Assembly (NCBI GenBank): GCA_033439295.1
Contig: JAVTLE010000001.1
Coordinates: 1,488,001 to 1,552,000, forward strand
Length of the DNA stretch: 64,000 nucleotides
Reading direction: 5' to 3'
Source: Deuterostichococcus epilithicus
Lineage: Eukaryota; Chlorophyta; Trebouxiophyceae; Prasiolales; Stichococcaceae
In this document: positions 11,401 to 21,392 of the stretch, piece by piece
How the letters are laid out: every line of letters begins with the position of its first letter
Position numbering within the stretch: the stretch's first letter is position 1
Notes under the pieces: model-generated
What the model was told of the DNA's origin: nothing
Databases searched by the model: none
What the model saw: the letters and a program-made list of their open reading frames with translations, nothing else
Program-made: the position numbers and the translations under genes

Positions 11401-14400
11401 GATTTTCTGGGCTCCCACCAGTGCCCAGACGCTGTCTAGCACCCTCTTCAGCCTGTGCCTTCAGAAATCGAAGAAGGCGTGAGGTCGATACCCCGCACCT
11501 CCTGCTGTCAAACCACGCACTCGCAGGATTGGCCGTGTCGGGTCGAGGTCTGACACGACCTCGGAATTAACAGGCGTCTGCTGCAGAGCAGCTGCCCGGC
11601 TCCCACTCTGCCCTGGAAACGCTGCGGACTGCTCAGCAGCAGAGCCGACTGCAGCGTTCTGGTGCCATGACCCTGACAAGGGCCTGATCCTGACAAGTGC
11701 CCTGATCGTTCCTGCAGTTCTGCCCAGACGTCCAACCTGGTCACGCGCGCGCCATGGACTGCCTGGAGGCGCACCGCTCGGAGCCAGGCTTCTCCGGCGG
11801 CTGCCGCGATGCTATTGAGGCGGCGCTCGCGGAGCGGTCGTCGGACTTCCGCCTCGATGCCTCACTGCGCCGCGCCTGCAGGAAGGACATCAAGCGCACG
11901 TGAGTCAGCGAGGGGAGGACTTGCAACTCCATTCCATGGTTGTGATGTGACTGGGCGATGCATCGGCACCGTCACGACCCCAACAGCCGGCGCACTCCGG
12001 GCACCGGTGGTCGCCCGCGCACGTGCCAATGGTTTCCGCCGCTGCTCGTCTCCGGCAACTGGACAGCAGGCACCGGCAGGACAGCATTCGACCGTCACGC
12101 CGCCGCCGGCCGCTACCCCACGGATGGGGGCGCGCAGTCGCAGCGTGCAGGACACGACACTTCAAAGACAACGACGCTTGACGCCCAAACTCCTGCCTGC
12201 ATGCGGCTGCAGCGCAGGGCAGGACGCGGTCCATTGACACCCTAAAACCCTGAAACCATTGACAGCCAAACAGCGCGCCCAAGCATGTAACCCTCATGCC
12301 TCGTGTCATGACCGCCGTGCCTGCCTTGCCGCGCAGCTGCGGCGCGGAGCAGGACATCGTGCTGGAGACGGTGCAGGAGAACGACGCCCCTGTCATCAAC
12401 TGCCTCCAGGACTACCGGTGCGGCTTGCGACCCATCCGTTGTGCTTGGCGCCCTTGTCCAAATGTGGATGACCGACTCTGCGCAACATGCTAGCAACACA
12501 AGGTCACGTTGCCTGGGGGCGCGGCGTACTGGCTGCTGCCCCGGCGCAGCAGGTGGCCGTCAGCTCCTCTCTCCCCCGCTTTCTTGGCTTCTTCACAGCA
12601 TTTGGCGCATGCGCGGGCCTCCGGCTGTCCTCTTCGCGCAGCCGCAGCTGCAGCCGCAGCCCCTGACCTGCCGTGCCTGCTGCGCATGTCACGCCCAGCC
12701 CTCACCCTGCGTCCCCGCGGGGGGAGCTGAGGCCGCAGGAGCGTGAGGCGGCGGTGCACCGGGTGGTGCAACGTGCAGCTGCAGGTCCTTCCCGGGCCGC
12801 GCTCTGCCAGGGAGCATACACTCTCCGAACCACATACTGCCTGTCCCCGTGCAGGGAGGAGCTGCGGCCGCAGGAGCGTGAGGCGACGGTGCACCGAGTG
12901 ATGCAGCACGCAGCTGCCGCCCGCTCCAGGGCCGCACGCTGCCACGATGCATGCACCAAATCCTCCGAACCAAATGCTGTCCCAAACACTGCCCATCCCC
13001 ACGCGCAGGGAGGAGCTGCGGTCGCAGGAGTGCAAGGCGGCGGTGCACCGGGTGACGCAGCGGGGCGCGGAGGACGTCCGGTTCGACGCCAAGCTGGGCA
13101 CCGCGTGCCACGAGGACCGCATCAACTTCTGCTCCAGCGTGCAGCCCGGCTCCGCCCGCGTCATCCGCTGCCTGCAGTCCAAGTGAGTCGGCGCCCGGCA
13201 GGGTCTCACCTGCACAGGCTGCTCGGCATGTGTGTGCTGGCGGGCGCGGGTAACCTTGGTGCTATTTCGGCACCTGTTTTGCCCGAGTCGCACTGGATCA
13301 CGGCCGCTGCTGCAGGCAGCTGCTCTTCTTGCAGCGTGGATTTGCCGCATCTTGCAGTGACACTATTGGTCAAGTGCGTGCCATACCGCTGCCTCAGAGC
13401 TCCCAGCGCTCGTCGCGGCCGGCGCCCCCAGGCTGGCGCCCCTCGAACATGCTTGATGCGGTCGCCGCTGCGGCTGCACAGGCGGGACAAGCTGTCGTCG
13501 GAGTGCAAGGCGGCGATGTTTGACGAGGAGACGCTGATGGGAGAATCCATCGACTTCCAGTTTCCCATGAAGGCCGTCTGCCAGCAGGTGCGTGGCCCTC
13601 GATGACTGAAAGACAACAGGAATCACGATGTCATCGATTCACATACCCTGTGAGGTGAATGTGCAACTCCATCGACTTCTGATCCCCTATGAATCCAGCA
13701 GGTGCAGCCTCATGACTGGACAGTCGAACAAGGGTGTTGCCACCTTACATCGTCTTGGTCCGCGGGTAGATGGTCAGTTGGGTAGTGCCAGCAGCAGAGC
13801 TGCTCAGGATTGCTCGGACTGCACAGTGCTGTAGCATGGTGGGCAGTAGTAACCCACCACCCCTCTGCAGTCTCGTCAGCGGCTAGAAAGAAGATTTCCC
13901 AGGCAGTCAGGCAGTCACACCGCGTGTCAGCATATCACCACTCCGATTCACATTTGGCGAGGTGCTACAGGTCACGCTACATGGAAGTGGCTGAGCGCCT
14001 GCCATCGCGGGGCATGCGTCCATGCTGTCACGACCGCATGCGCCTGCACACATTACTTCGCAGTACTCGAGCTGCCTGCCAGTCCTCATTCTTCTTGCAC
14101 AGCTTGCAGTCTACTGCAGAGCTAGCCGCTGGAGCGAGCAACAGCTCCGCACACATGGCAACAATAGCGTCAGCTGCCTTCGCATGCGATCTCACATCCG
14201 CAGTTGATCTGGTTCAGGCGGGCCAATCTTGCATCATCTGCTCGAGAGGCGCCACCTCCTCGCTCATGGCCTTACGCCGCTGCAGCCGCTGCAGCCTTGG
14301 CACAACTGTCTCTGGCCGGCATGGTTCTGCGACGGCGGTGGCGGCCTGCGGCTGCTCCCAACCACTGCAAGCAACAGCGCCTTCTGCTGTCGGTCGCAGG

Positions 14401-17400
14401 AGCTGGACCAGTGGTGTGGGGAGGTGCCGCACGAACACGCGCGCGCGATCCGGTGCCTGCAGGACCACGTCGACGCGCCCGGCTTTGGCGAAGCCTGCCG
14501 CGTGGAGATTGCAGCGCACGACCAGCACCTGTCCGCAGACTTCAGGCGAGCGGATGTTTCTCCTCCGAGTTTTTGAATCTTGCGAGGTGGATGTATATCC
14601 TTTCCATCAACCCTGCCCCTCTGCCAAAGGTGAGGCGTACGAGATGTGGCTTGTGCTCGTGGGGATGACCGGTTCGACGCGGTCGGAGGCGTCAGAGGGT
14701 ATTCAAAAGAGAGTGAAGGCATGCATTGGACAGCGGATGGTGTGTGCTGCGGCTAAACAACCAGCTTGCAGTTTGTGTAATCCTTGGGAGGTGCCAATTT
14801 GAATGTGATGCAGGCCGAACCACCGGCTGACGGAGGCATCGCCAGCAGCTTGAAGGAGCTGTGCGGCAGCATGGAATCTCGTAAGAAGTCCAACACGAAT
14901 TACATGCCGGCTGACTCGCAGGCTGAACTACCGGCTGACAGAGGCGTGCGCCTCCAGCGTCAAGGAGCTGTGCAGCAGCGTGGAGTGCAAGGAGCACGCG
15001 CCCTGCGGCGGCGCCATGCTGCAGTGCCTCACCGAGAAGGCGGAGTACATCGTCGTGCCCGAGTGCCAGCACGTGCGCTGCCGGACTGCTTCTGAACGTC
15101 CTGTAATCCGGCCCGACCGGCGCCATGTCTTCAGCCCGGCGGCTGTGCAGGCTTGCGCCGCCTGCAGCCTGTGTCTGCATGACGCACCGCCTGCTCGCAG
15201 CAGCCTGGCTGGCGCGTGAGCTTGACCGCAAAACCAATGTCTGTCACAACTGCAGCCGGTGGTCCATTCCTGCATTGCTTCCGAAGTGCTCTGGTGGCAT
15301 TGACGGTGTGTCTGCAGATCATGTTTGTCAAACACTGCTCTTGCTCACCGCTCAGCTGCATCTCGTCAAACATGCGACGCTCATGGGTGCAGGAAGTGGA
15401 ATACTTCCAGCGCATGGAGGTCACCGACTTCCGCAATGACATCATCCTGGCCGAGGCGTGCCGCGCGGACGTCGAGAAGCACTGCGACAAGGTCAAGCCT
15501 GGTGCGTCGGCCGGGAGGCACCAGCAACAATGGAATGGCCTCTGCAGAAACACGTTGTAGTGGAAACGTTCAGTGCGTCTGAGCTCTTTGTGTGCGACCA
15601 AGTGAGTTGAGCCTGCACATGACGCACATCAAAAGCGTGCAAACATAAGGACTTTCAAGGAGGCAGCTGCGTGGGCTCTGACGGAGAATTGCAAATAGTG
15701 ACTTTGTATCACAATCACACAAGCAGCAAGTCGCCGCCGCAGGCGAGGGGCGCGTGCACAAGTGCCTGCGGGAACACGCGGAGCAGCTGTCGCCGGCATG
15801 CGGCAAGGAGGAGGCGCGCCTGGCGGCGACGGCCGCCGACAACTTTGCGCTGCAGCCGAGCCTGGCGGCCGACTGCGCCGCCGAGCGGGAGCAGCACTGC
15901 GCCGGCGTGCGGCCGGGCAGCAGCCGCATCTACAATTGCCTCCTGGCGTCTGTCGAGCAGGTGGGGGCCTTTCGACAGTGTCACTCATCCCCGCGGGCAG
16001 CGGGCAAGGCGCCAGCATGCTGCCATTTGCTGCGGGAGGTCGACTTGTCTTGGTCTGACTGATGCTGGTGGGCTTACCGCTGGCCACAGGCATCTGTTCG
16101 ACGCCAGGTCCACGTTCCAGGGCTCTTTTTGGCCGAAATGGCGAGCTGGCATGCCACGCTGCGGATCGTGCACAGCTGTGGCCTGCCAGGAGCTTGTCGA
16201 CCAAATGAGCCCTTAGCGCACATTGATGTTCGCTGTTCTGAAACCTGCAAGGCCACTCAATTGCCCCTGCCCTGCAGCCCGGCAGCTTGCAACCACCCTT
16301 TGCAGACGCTCACTTGTGTGCCACAGCCACCTTAGTGGCCTCCACAGTTCCTTGTGAACGCCTTCCATTTGTGTAAACCGACACAAAACCTGTGGCACAC
16401 AGATTGAACGTGTGTGTCAGGTGTCAGCTAGCAGTGCCGCATCCCCCTGGCAGGGCAGCACCTGAGCCGGCATCGCGCCACTGGCAGGCTCAGCGGCCTG
16501 CACATGAACCCACCATCGCTCGAGCGCTGAGCTTCTTGCATGCGAGCGCGCAGGTGGACTTCAGCCCGCGGTGCCGCAACAACCTGGCGGGGCAGCAGCT
16601 GCACCGGCTGAAAGACTGGCAGGCGGATCACAACCTGCGCACCGCCTGCGCCCACGATGCGCCCAACTTCTGCGGCGCCGCGCTCGCCGTCCCCAAGAAG
16701 CAGGTCGGTCGAGCTGCATGATCGTTGTGTGCCCAACGATGCTTCTGTGGGAGTCGTTCACACGCAGGCTCGGTCGCGCGCACCCTGCTCCGGCTGCACC
16801 TAGAACCTAACCTTATGCTGTCGAGTAAAATGACAAATGCAAGGTGAAAGATGCAGCCAGAGTTGCGGATACCTGCGCGCCGGCAGGCCTGTAAGGGACT
16901 GTGGCTGTGCCGCCGGGCACTCAGTGCTCTCAGCGCCATGGTTTCAGATCGCCACGGTTGCCGGCTGGGACCCTGCAGCCGCCGTGCCAGCACACCGCAT
17001 GCCCGGTGCCCCTTCCGCCGTGCCTCAGCCCGTCGAACGAGCTCGCTGCGGCGGCCTTCAAATGGAGTCTGCTGCGTGCAGGGCGAGGTGCTGGAGTGCC
17101 TGGTGGCGCACATCGGCATCACCAGCAACGCGTGCAGCCAGGAGTCCATCCGTGCCGTACACACCGGCCTGCAATTCTACCAGCCAGTGCGCTCTCGTCT
17201 CTTCCAAACTTACTTTTGGGTTCATCTTTCGTTTATGCCTTCTCAATCACCTAATCTGGGGCTTGCGTGCACGATGTGCACATGCAGCACTTGTTGCGCT
17301 GGTGCCGTCGGGCATCTCACCGCGGTTTGAACGTGTATGCCGCTGTGTGCCGTGTACATGCTGCCGCTTCACCCCATCCGGGGCACCTCGGCTTGGCCTG

Positions 17401-19983
17401 GTGTCACATTCGCTCGCCGTCGTCTCTGCAAGCCTTTGTGCGTGCGACCAGATGTCTGCATCAGCCGCCCTCGAGGTGTCGGGGCCCCCTCGCTGTCGCA
17501 GGGCCTGCCGGTGCTGTGGGCATGCGACGGCGACGTCGAGCGGTTCTGCGTTAAGGACGTGGAGAAGCGCCGGAAGGAGTGGGCCGCCGGCAAGGGCCCC
17601 GGCGGCAAGGGCAAGTTCGGCATCCTGGGCGCCGCCGCCGCGGACGCGGCCGTCGGCCAGGTGCCGACCGTGCTTCCCTCCACCGCTCACCTCCTGTTGT
17701 GACTTGAAATTATGGTGTTTACTGATTGATCACAGCATTTCTGGATGCTGCAACCCATGATGTCATGCAATGGGGAGGCCGCCCCGGCTGCCGGCGTCCG
17801 TGGAGGGCCCATGGCGCATAAGATCTTCGGCCATACATCGGCAGTGGACACGCCATTCACAATGTCCTTGCGGCTCCGGTGGCCCCACAGGTGCGGGCGT
17901 GCCTGGAGGAGCATGCGCCGCTGATGCTGGAGAACGGCGGCCTGGACGCCATGCTCGTGGAGGTTGCCAACCTCACGACGCAGGCGAGCATGTTTTCAGT
18001 TTCGAGACGTTTTTTCTCGGGACACCTCAGCATCCAGCGGGACACACAAGCACATCAGCCACTGATGTTCGACCCGTGTGCCTTTTCTTCCTCCATCCTC
18101 CAGGACAGCCTGCCCCAGCGAATCTGCTTCCCACAAGCTTTACAAGCTTTGTGTGACACGCCAGTGCCGGCAGACCGTCGGGGCTCCTGGCCAGCGCGTC
18201 AGAAGAAGGGCACGCTGCAAAGGCACTGCTGGCATCCTGCTGCAACAGCCAGTACCTCGACCCTAAACCCTCGTTCTTGCATTTTCCTGCATGTGCAGGG
18301 CGGCCGGCGGCGGCTGCGGCAGTACAGGAAGGAGCCAGGCCCGCGGCCCGGCACAGAGGCTGGCATCCCGGAGGGCGCGACGCACGGCCACGCAACCGAC
18401 CCCGACAACTGGCAGGCGAGCACCCCGCAACGAGCCCGCAAAACATTTGCAGCACGCACAACAGCCGCCTGCAGCGAAAGGCAGGAAGCAGGGCCCAGGA
18501 GACTCATCTGCCGTGCCCGCAGGAGCCCAAGGGCCCAGCGGAGCCGCTGAGCGACAAGTGCGCGGCGCTGGTCATGCTGGGCGACCCGCGAGCATGGGAC
18601 ACCTTTGCGGAGGAGCTGTCTGCCGGCCGCCTGGCGGTGTCGCTGCGCCGCATAGAGGCTGCCCTGCGCCTGCCGGTGCGCTTTCGTCGGGATTGATGTG
18701 TTCTGTTTGTTCTGCGCATACCACGTGGGAGGTTTGCTGACGCTTCGCCGTGTGGGGCCTGTGCTGCGCCTGCCGGTGCACGCCGCCCTGGTAATCCTGT
18801 TGGAGTTTCCATCCAATTGCGAGGTCCACAAACGTTGCGCTCGCATATCATATCTGTGGAGTCGCGCTGTTGCTGCGCTGCCTGGAGGCCGCCCTGCGCC
18901 TGCCGCTGCGCTCTTGTCTGAAGGCTGCCGCATTCCACCACCCTCGTCGCACCTGGGCACCGGCTCGACCTGCCTAGCAGACGCGTCGCTGGTGGCCGCC
19001 CGTGACGCACTCTTGCAACACCATATGCGCTGTGACCTGCGCCCGGCACGACCCTCCTGCTGCACAGCCGGGGTCTCCGATGGGTCTCTGATGGTCGCAC
19101 AAGCTGGTGCACGAGCAGCGAGGCAGTGGAGGGCGCGCTTACGCTCCCAAACCCTGAACCCTTCCTCGTTTTTCCCCCGTGCACAGCCGGACTGCACGGC
19201 CGGAATCCCTGGTGGCGCCCAAGCTGGTGCACAGGGGCGAGGCAATGGCGGACACGGCTCTGAATCCCCAAACCTGCTAGAAACAGTAANTTCTCACCCC
19301 CCTTCCGCTCCTGCACAGCCGGAATCCCTGATGGCGCCCAAGCTGGTGCACGGGGGCGAGGCAATCGCAGACACGGTTCTGAGTCTTGGAACTGCTGGAA
19401 ACACTGAAAACTATCCCCCCCCTTGCTCTCCTGCACAGCCGGAATCCCTGGTGGCGCCCAAGGTCGTGCAAGGGGGCGAGGCGGTGGAGGATGCGCTGAC
19501 GCTCACCGGCTGGGGCGCGCTGGCGGGCGTGCTGGCCCTGGCAGCCGTCGTCGCCGGCGGCATCGCCTTCAGCTGGAAGCAGTGCGCGGCAGCTGCCTTT
19601 TGCTCTTTGCTCCCTGCTACCCTGCATGCGGGTTGTGAACCGCGCCCAGTGCATGCGTGGATGTGGACGCCACGGCACATTTGGGGGCTCTGGCATAACC
19701 TTGAGCTGACTGCACCTTGCATAGCATACCCGCGTCCCTGGATCATCCCTGCGCTGCTTTAGTTTTCAAGTATGACCGGCGCCGCTGCCCAGCCGCCGGA
19801 GCTTGCCTGCTCGCACAGCGCCGCATGGTGCGGCTTCCCTATCATGCGACGCCAGGTGATATCCAAACGATTGTAATCAGGCGGTGCGCCTGGCCCTGCA
19901 GGTGGCACGACTCCCGGTACGGCGGCTACCAGATGGTGTCAAAGAAGGCGCCCCGCACGGAGCGGTCAGTGGAGCTGCAATGA
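8469..19983 (+). CDS. GLG1: Golgi apparatus protein 1 (GLG1/MG-160/ESL-1) homologue, cysteine-rich type I membrane protein
   Basis: Modelled as 23 exons: 8469-8885, 9201-9315, 9649-9775, 10063-10139, 10287-10365, 10549-10657, 11061-11249, 11718-11899, 12337-12417, 13009-13182, 13482-13587, 14400-14545, 14922-15072, 15393-15501, 15743-15960, 16554-16703, 17082-17156, 17502-17660, 17891-17983, 18299-18415, 18523-18675, 19439-19581, 19902-19983. They total 1083 aa with all 22 junctions in frame; human GLG1 is ~1180 aa. A signal peptide (RLLLALAACSLLAASVCVAQ) precedes an Ala/Lys-rich stretch and a long run of GLG1 Cys-rich repeats. Their pattern is C-R-x-D-x3-x-C..V.PG..R...CL, for example CRADVEKHCDKVKPGEGRVH and CHEDRINFCSSVQPG. 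One transmembrane helix lies at ~1034-1054 (GALAGVLALAAVVAGGIAFS), then a ~28-residue basic tail. Animal GLG1 acts in Golgi handling of FGFs and E-selectin ligands; its algal role is unknown. Four introns have GC donors, after 10657, 14545, 17983 and 18415. Many introns hold diverged copies of exon edges. Confidence 0.88.
9094..9421 (+). repeat. Diverged copies of both edges of GLG1 exon 2 in the flanking introns
   Basis: Bases ~9098-9122 in intron 1 resemble the start of exon 2 (9201-9225), sharing the block ACCTGGAGGCGCAGA. Bases ~9373-9421 in intron 2 resemble the end of exon 2 (~9272-9319), sharing GGTGCTGGCCAGCGG and a GGTGAGG donor. One exon therefore has an echo on each side. The copies are interrupted and not obviously usable as exons. 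Confidence 0.6.
10606..10760 (+). repeat. Diverged copy of the 3' edge of GLG1 exon 6 in intron 6
   Basis: Exon 6 ends with a segment (10606-10657) encoding ADDIRTDPLLYGACK. About 100 bp downstream, 10706-10753 reads ADDARADSLLHSARE in the matching frame. The conserved Cys has become Arg. The real donor is GC (AAG|GCGAGT), while the copy carries a GT donor (CCC|GTGAGG). Confidence 0.65.
11200..11484 (+). repeat. Diverged copy of the 3' edge of GLG1 exon 7 in intron 7
   Basis: The exon 7 end (encoding LSTTLFGLCLEDKKK, up to 11249) is echoed at ~11433-11478 as LSSTLFSLCLQKSKK. A GTGAGG donor follows directly. The copy lies ~230 bp downstream inside the intron, beyond a G-run with one N at 11375. 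Confidence 0.65.
12721..13062 (+). repeat. Three tandem copies of the GLG1 exon 10 5' edge plus upstream intron
   Basis: Units begin at 12721, 12855 and 13009 (spacing 134 and 154 bp). Each starts with a GGAGGAGCTG-like exon edge and, in the last two, is preceded by a good GCAG acceptor. Only the third copy keeps the family Cys (SQECKAAVHRV). The first two read PQEREAAVHRV and PQEREATVHRV, with Cys replaced by Arg, and then lose similarity to the repeat. I take the third as the real exon and the others as decayed duplicates. Confidence 0.75.
14813..14989 (+). repeat. Decayed upstream duplicate of GLG1 exon 13
   Basis: Bases 14813-14880 closely match 14922-14989, the start of exon 13 (RLTEACASSVKELCSS), at a spacing of ~109 bp. 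The upstream copy keeps a GCAG acceptor and has a GTAAG donor at its end. Read in the phase set by exon 12 it meets a stop, so it cannot replace the real exon unchanged. Confidence 0.7.
18645..18905 (+). repeat. Two downstream echoes of the GLG1 exon 21 donor edge
   Basis: The exon 21 end (EAALRLP|GTGCGC, exon border at 18675) recurs in intron 21 at ~18758-18782 with a preserved CCG|GTGCAC donor, and at ~18878-18906, where the donor has become CTGCGC. The shared core is CTGCGCCTGCCG. Confidence 0.6.
19076..19500 (+). repeat. Four tandem ~120-bp units: GLG1 exon 22 edge plus its acceptor and polypyrimidine tract
   Basis: Units lie at ~19076, 19199, 19318 and 19439. The last three share GGAATCCCTG, a GGCGCCCAAG block and the (GTG/CTG)CACAG acceptor before it. 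Only the last copy reads on into the transmembrane exon. The earlier ones break off after ~60 bp into intron-like sequence, including an N at 19290. Confidence 0.75.
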
Positions 19984-20210
19984 GGCTGAAACTGTTCCGT
20001 TGAGCATTGGAGCGGGTATGGCCATTGTGCCCGCCCGGAAACAATGCATTTCCTGACGTGACCGGTCTGAAGGGTTGCAGCACCCCTGCAGTTTGGCGTT
20101 GTTGTGCCAGCACTGGACAAGCCTTCAATAACGGGCATAATCATGGATTTCGCACTCTAGAGCAACAAGGGTGGGTACCTAGGAACCTGTGAACTGACGT
20201 CTGCAAGCAG
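19984..20210. other. GLG1 3' flank
   Basis: This stretch follows the GLG1 stop. I recognise no conserved coding or RNA feature in it. It probably contains the GLG1 3' UTR. Confidence 0.4.
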
Positions 20211-20446
20211 GTGCACAAGATGATCTTTTCAATGACGGCCTTGTGAACCTACACCCCGTGTCAGCCAAGCGCAAGCAGCTGGTAGGGGGTTGGCAATACT
20301 TACAGCTGAAGCATTGAGGGTGCGGCGGCAAGCAGCTGAAGTGCTACAGTAAGTTCAAGCCGCTGGGCCGAGGGTCCAACCTGGTTCGCCCTGTGCGCAA
20401 GGGGCTGGTACGCGGACCACCGACCAAGATCAGTTATGAGCAATAG
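20211..20446 (+). CDS. Possible C-terminal exons of an unrecognised short gene
   Basis: Two in-frame blocks look protein-like: 20211-20281 (AQDDLFNDGLVNLHPVSAKR) ending at a CTG|GTAGGG donor, and 20336-20446 (LKCYSKFKPLGRGSNLVRPV, then a basic stretch ending PPTKISYEQ and a stop). Joined in frame they give a basic tail of about 60 residues. No start codon or upstream exon is evident. It could be the remnant or end of a small nuclear-encoded gene, or chance. I do not recognise a family. Confidence 0.25.
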
Positions 20447-20723
20447 CCATGTTGGGCATCAAGGGCAGCGGTGCTCGGCGGGGCGGTGGGACGTCCATGA
20501 CAGCGAGCGCCGCCGCTGCCACGAAGCGAGCCGTGGGCCGGGCCAGCGCTTGGCGTAGCCCACCTGCGCGGCGAGAGTGTGTGGCCCCTTGTAATTCAGG
20601 CTAGGGTGGCGCAACCCCAGGACCACGACGGGGTTCCGTGGAACGATAGCACGACGGCAAAAATTGTTTCATATTTGACCGGAAATGCAGGGTTTTCCCA
20701 ATTTGCCTCGAGCGGTTTCAAGG
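20447..20723. other. Intergenic spacer before tRNA-Arg
   Basis: Nothing recognisable apart from the tRNA 5' flank. Confidence 0.4.
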
Positions 20724-20796
20724 GACTCTGTAGCTCAGTGGATAGAGCATCAGACTTCTAATCTGAGGGTCGTGGGTTCGAAACCCACCAGAGTTG
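20724..20796 (+). tRNA. tRNA-Arg (anticodon TCT)
   Basis: This 73-nt intronless cloverleaf has acceptor GACTCTG paired with CAGAGTT, D-stem GCTC/GAGC, anticodon stem TCAGA/TCTGA with loop CTTCTAA (TCT at positions 34-36, reading AGA), T-stem GTGGG/CCCAC with loop TTCGAAA, and discriminator G. A-box (TAGCTCAGTGG) and B-box (GGTTCGAAACC) are canonical. No CCA is encoded, and a TTTT polymerase III terminator follows at 20798. Confidence 0.97.
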
Positions 20797-21392
20797 CATT
20801 TTCTCAAATCCATCAGTAAAGCAACCTTCAGTGAACGTGGTCATTGCCTCAATTTTGACGTTGCCGGCTGCAGAGGGTGCCTCTCGCGTGTGGCTGCGGC
20901 AATGCCATGCGCAGGCCGCTGCGTCATCAAATGGGCACCGGGCACGCAGGGCATGCGCAGCCGGCACCGGCGCGGCAAGACCGAAGAAGCAGCTCTCACA
21001 GTGCAGCGCAGCAGCAGTGAACTGCAGTGCAGTGACAGCTGTGGCAGCAGACAGCTGCAACAGCGGCGCCAGCTCTGAGTGGTGTGCCTGTCATTTCCTA
21101 GGCAGGGTAGTCGAGGCGCTGTGTATGTGAAAAGGCCAACCTGAATGGCCATTCTCATCGACACGAAAACTTCACCTGCTGGTGTCCGCTCCGCGTTGTT
21201 GCAACGATAATGCTGTGGCGGCACTGTCTTGACGGTTCTGAATGCCAGCTAGCAACTAAGACAGGCTGCATGCCGCCGTTTCACAGCAACGAGCTTTGAA
21301 GGGCAACTCCTGCCTCGAGGGCCCAGAATAATTGATATGAATATGTCGCGGAGGGATAATAAAATCGTGCTTGTGCGCCAGCTGCGGCCGGC
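20797..21392. other. Spacer between tRNA-Arg and the Sec14-like gene
   Basis: About 600 bp. I see no supported gene. The right part probably contains the 3' UTR of the minus-strand Sec14-like gene. Open frames here lack splice or family support. Confidence 0.4.

Noticed and set aside
12490-13350. 286-codon minus-strand open frame with internal repeats
   Set aside because: It is the reverse complement of the GLG1 exon 10 array; the repetition comes from the duplicated exon edges.
18199-19245. 348-codon open frame on the minus strand
   Set aside because: It is antisense to GLG1 exons 20-21 and the echo array. Its composition follows the GC-rich coding strand, and it has no family resemblance.
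20290-20310. ATACTTACAG reminiscent of a U1 snRNA 5' end
   Set aside because: It lacks the ATACTTACCTG core and any downstream U1-like stem-loops; a simple splice-like motif is more likely.
20841-21224. 127-codon minus-strand open frame beside the tRNA
   Set aside because: Low-complexity, Arg/Cys-rich translation with no family match and no splice context.
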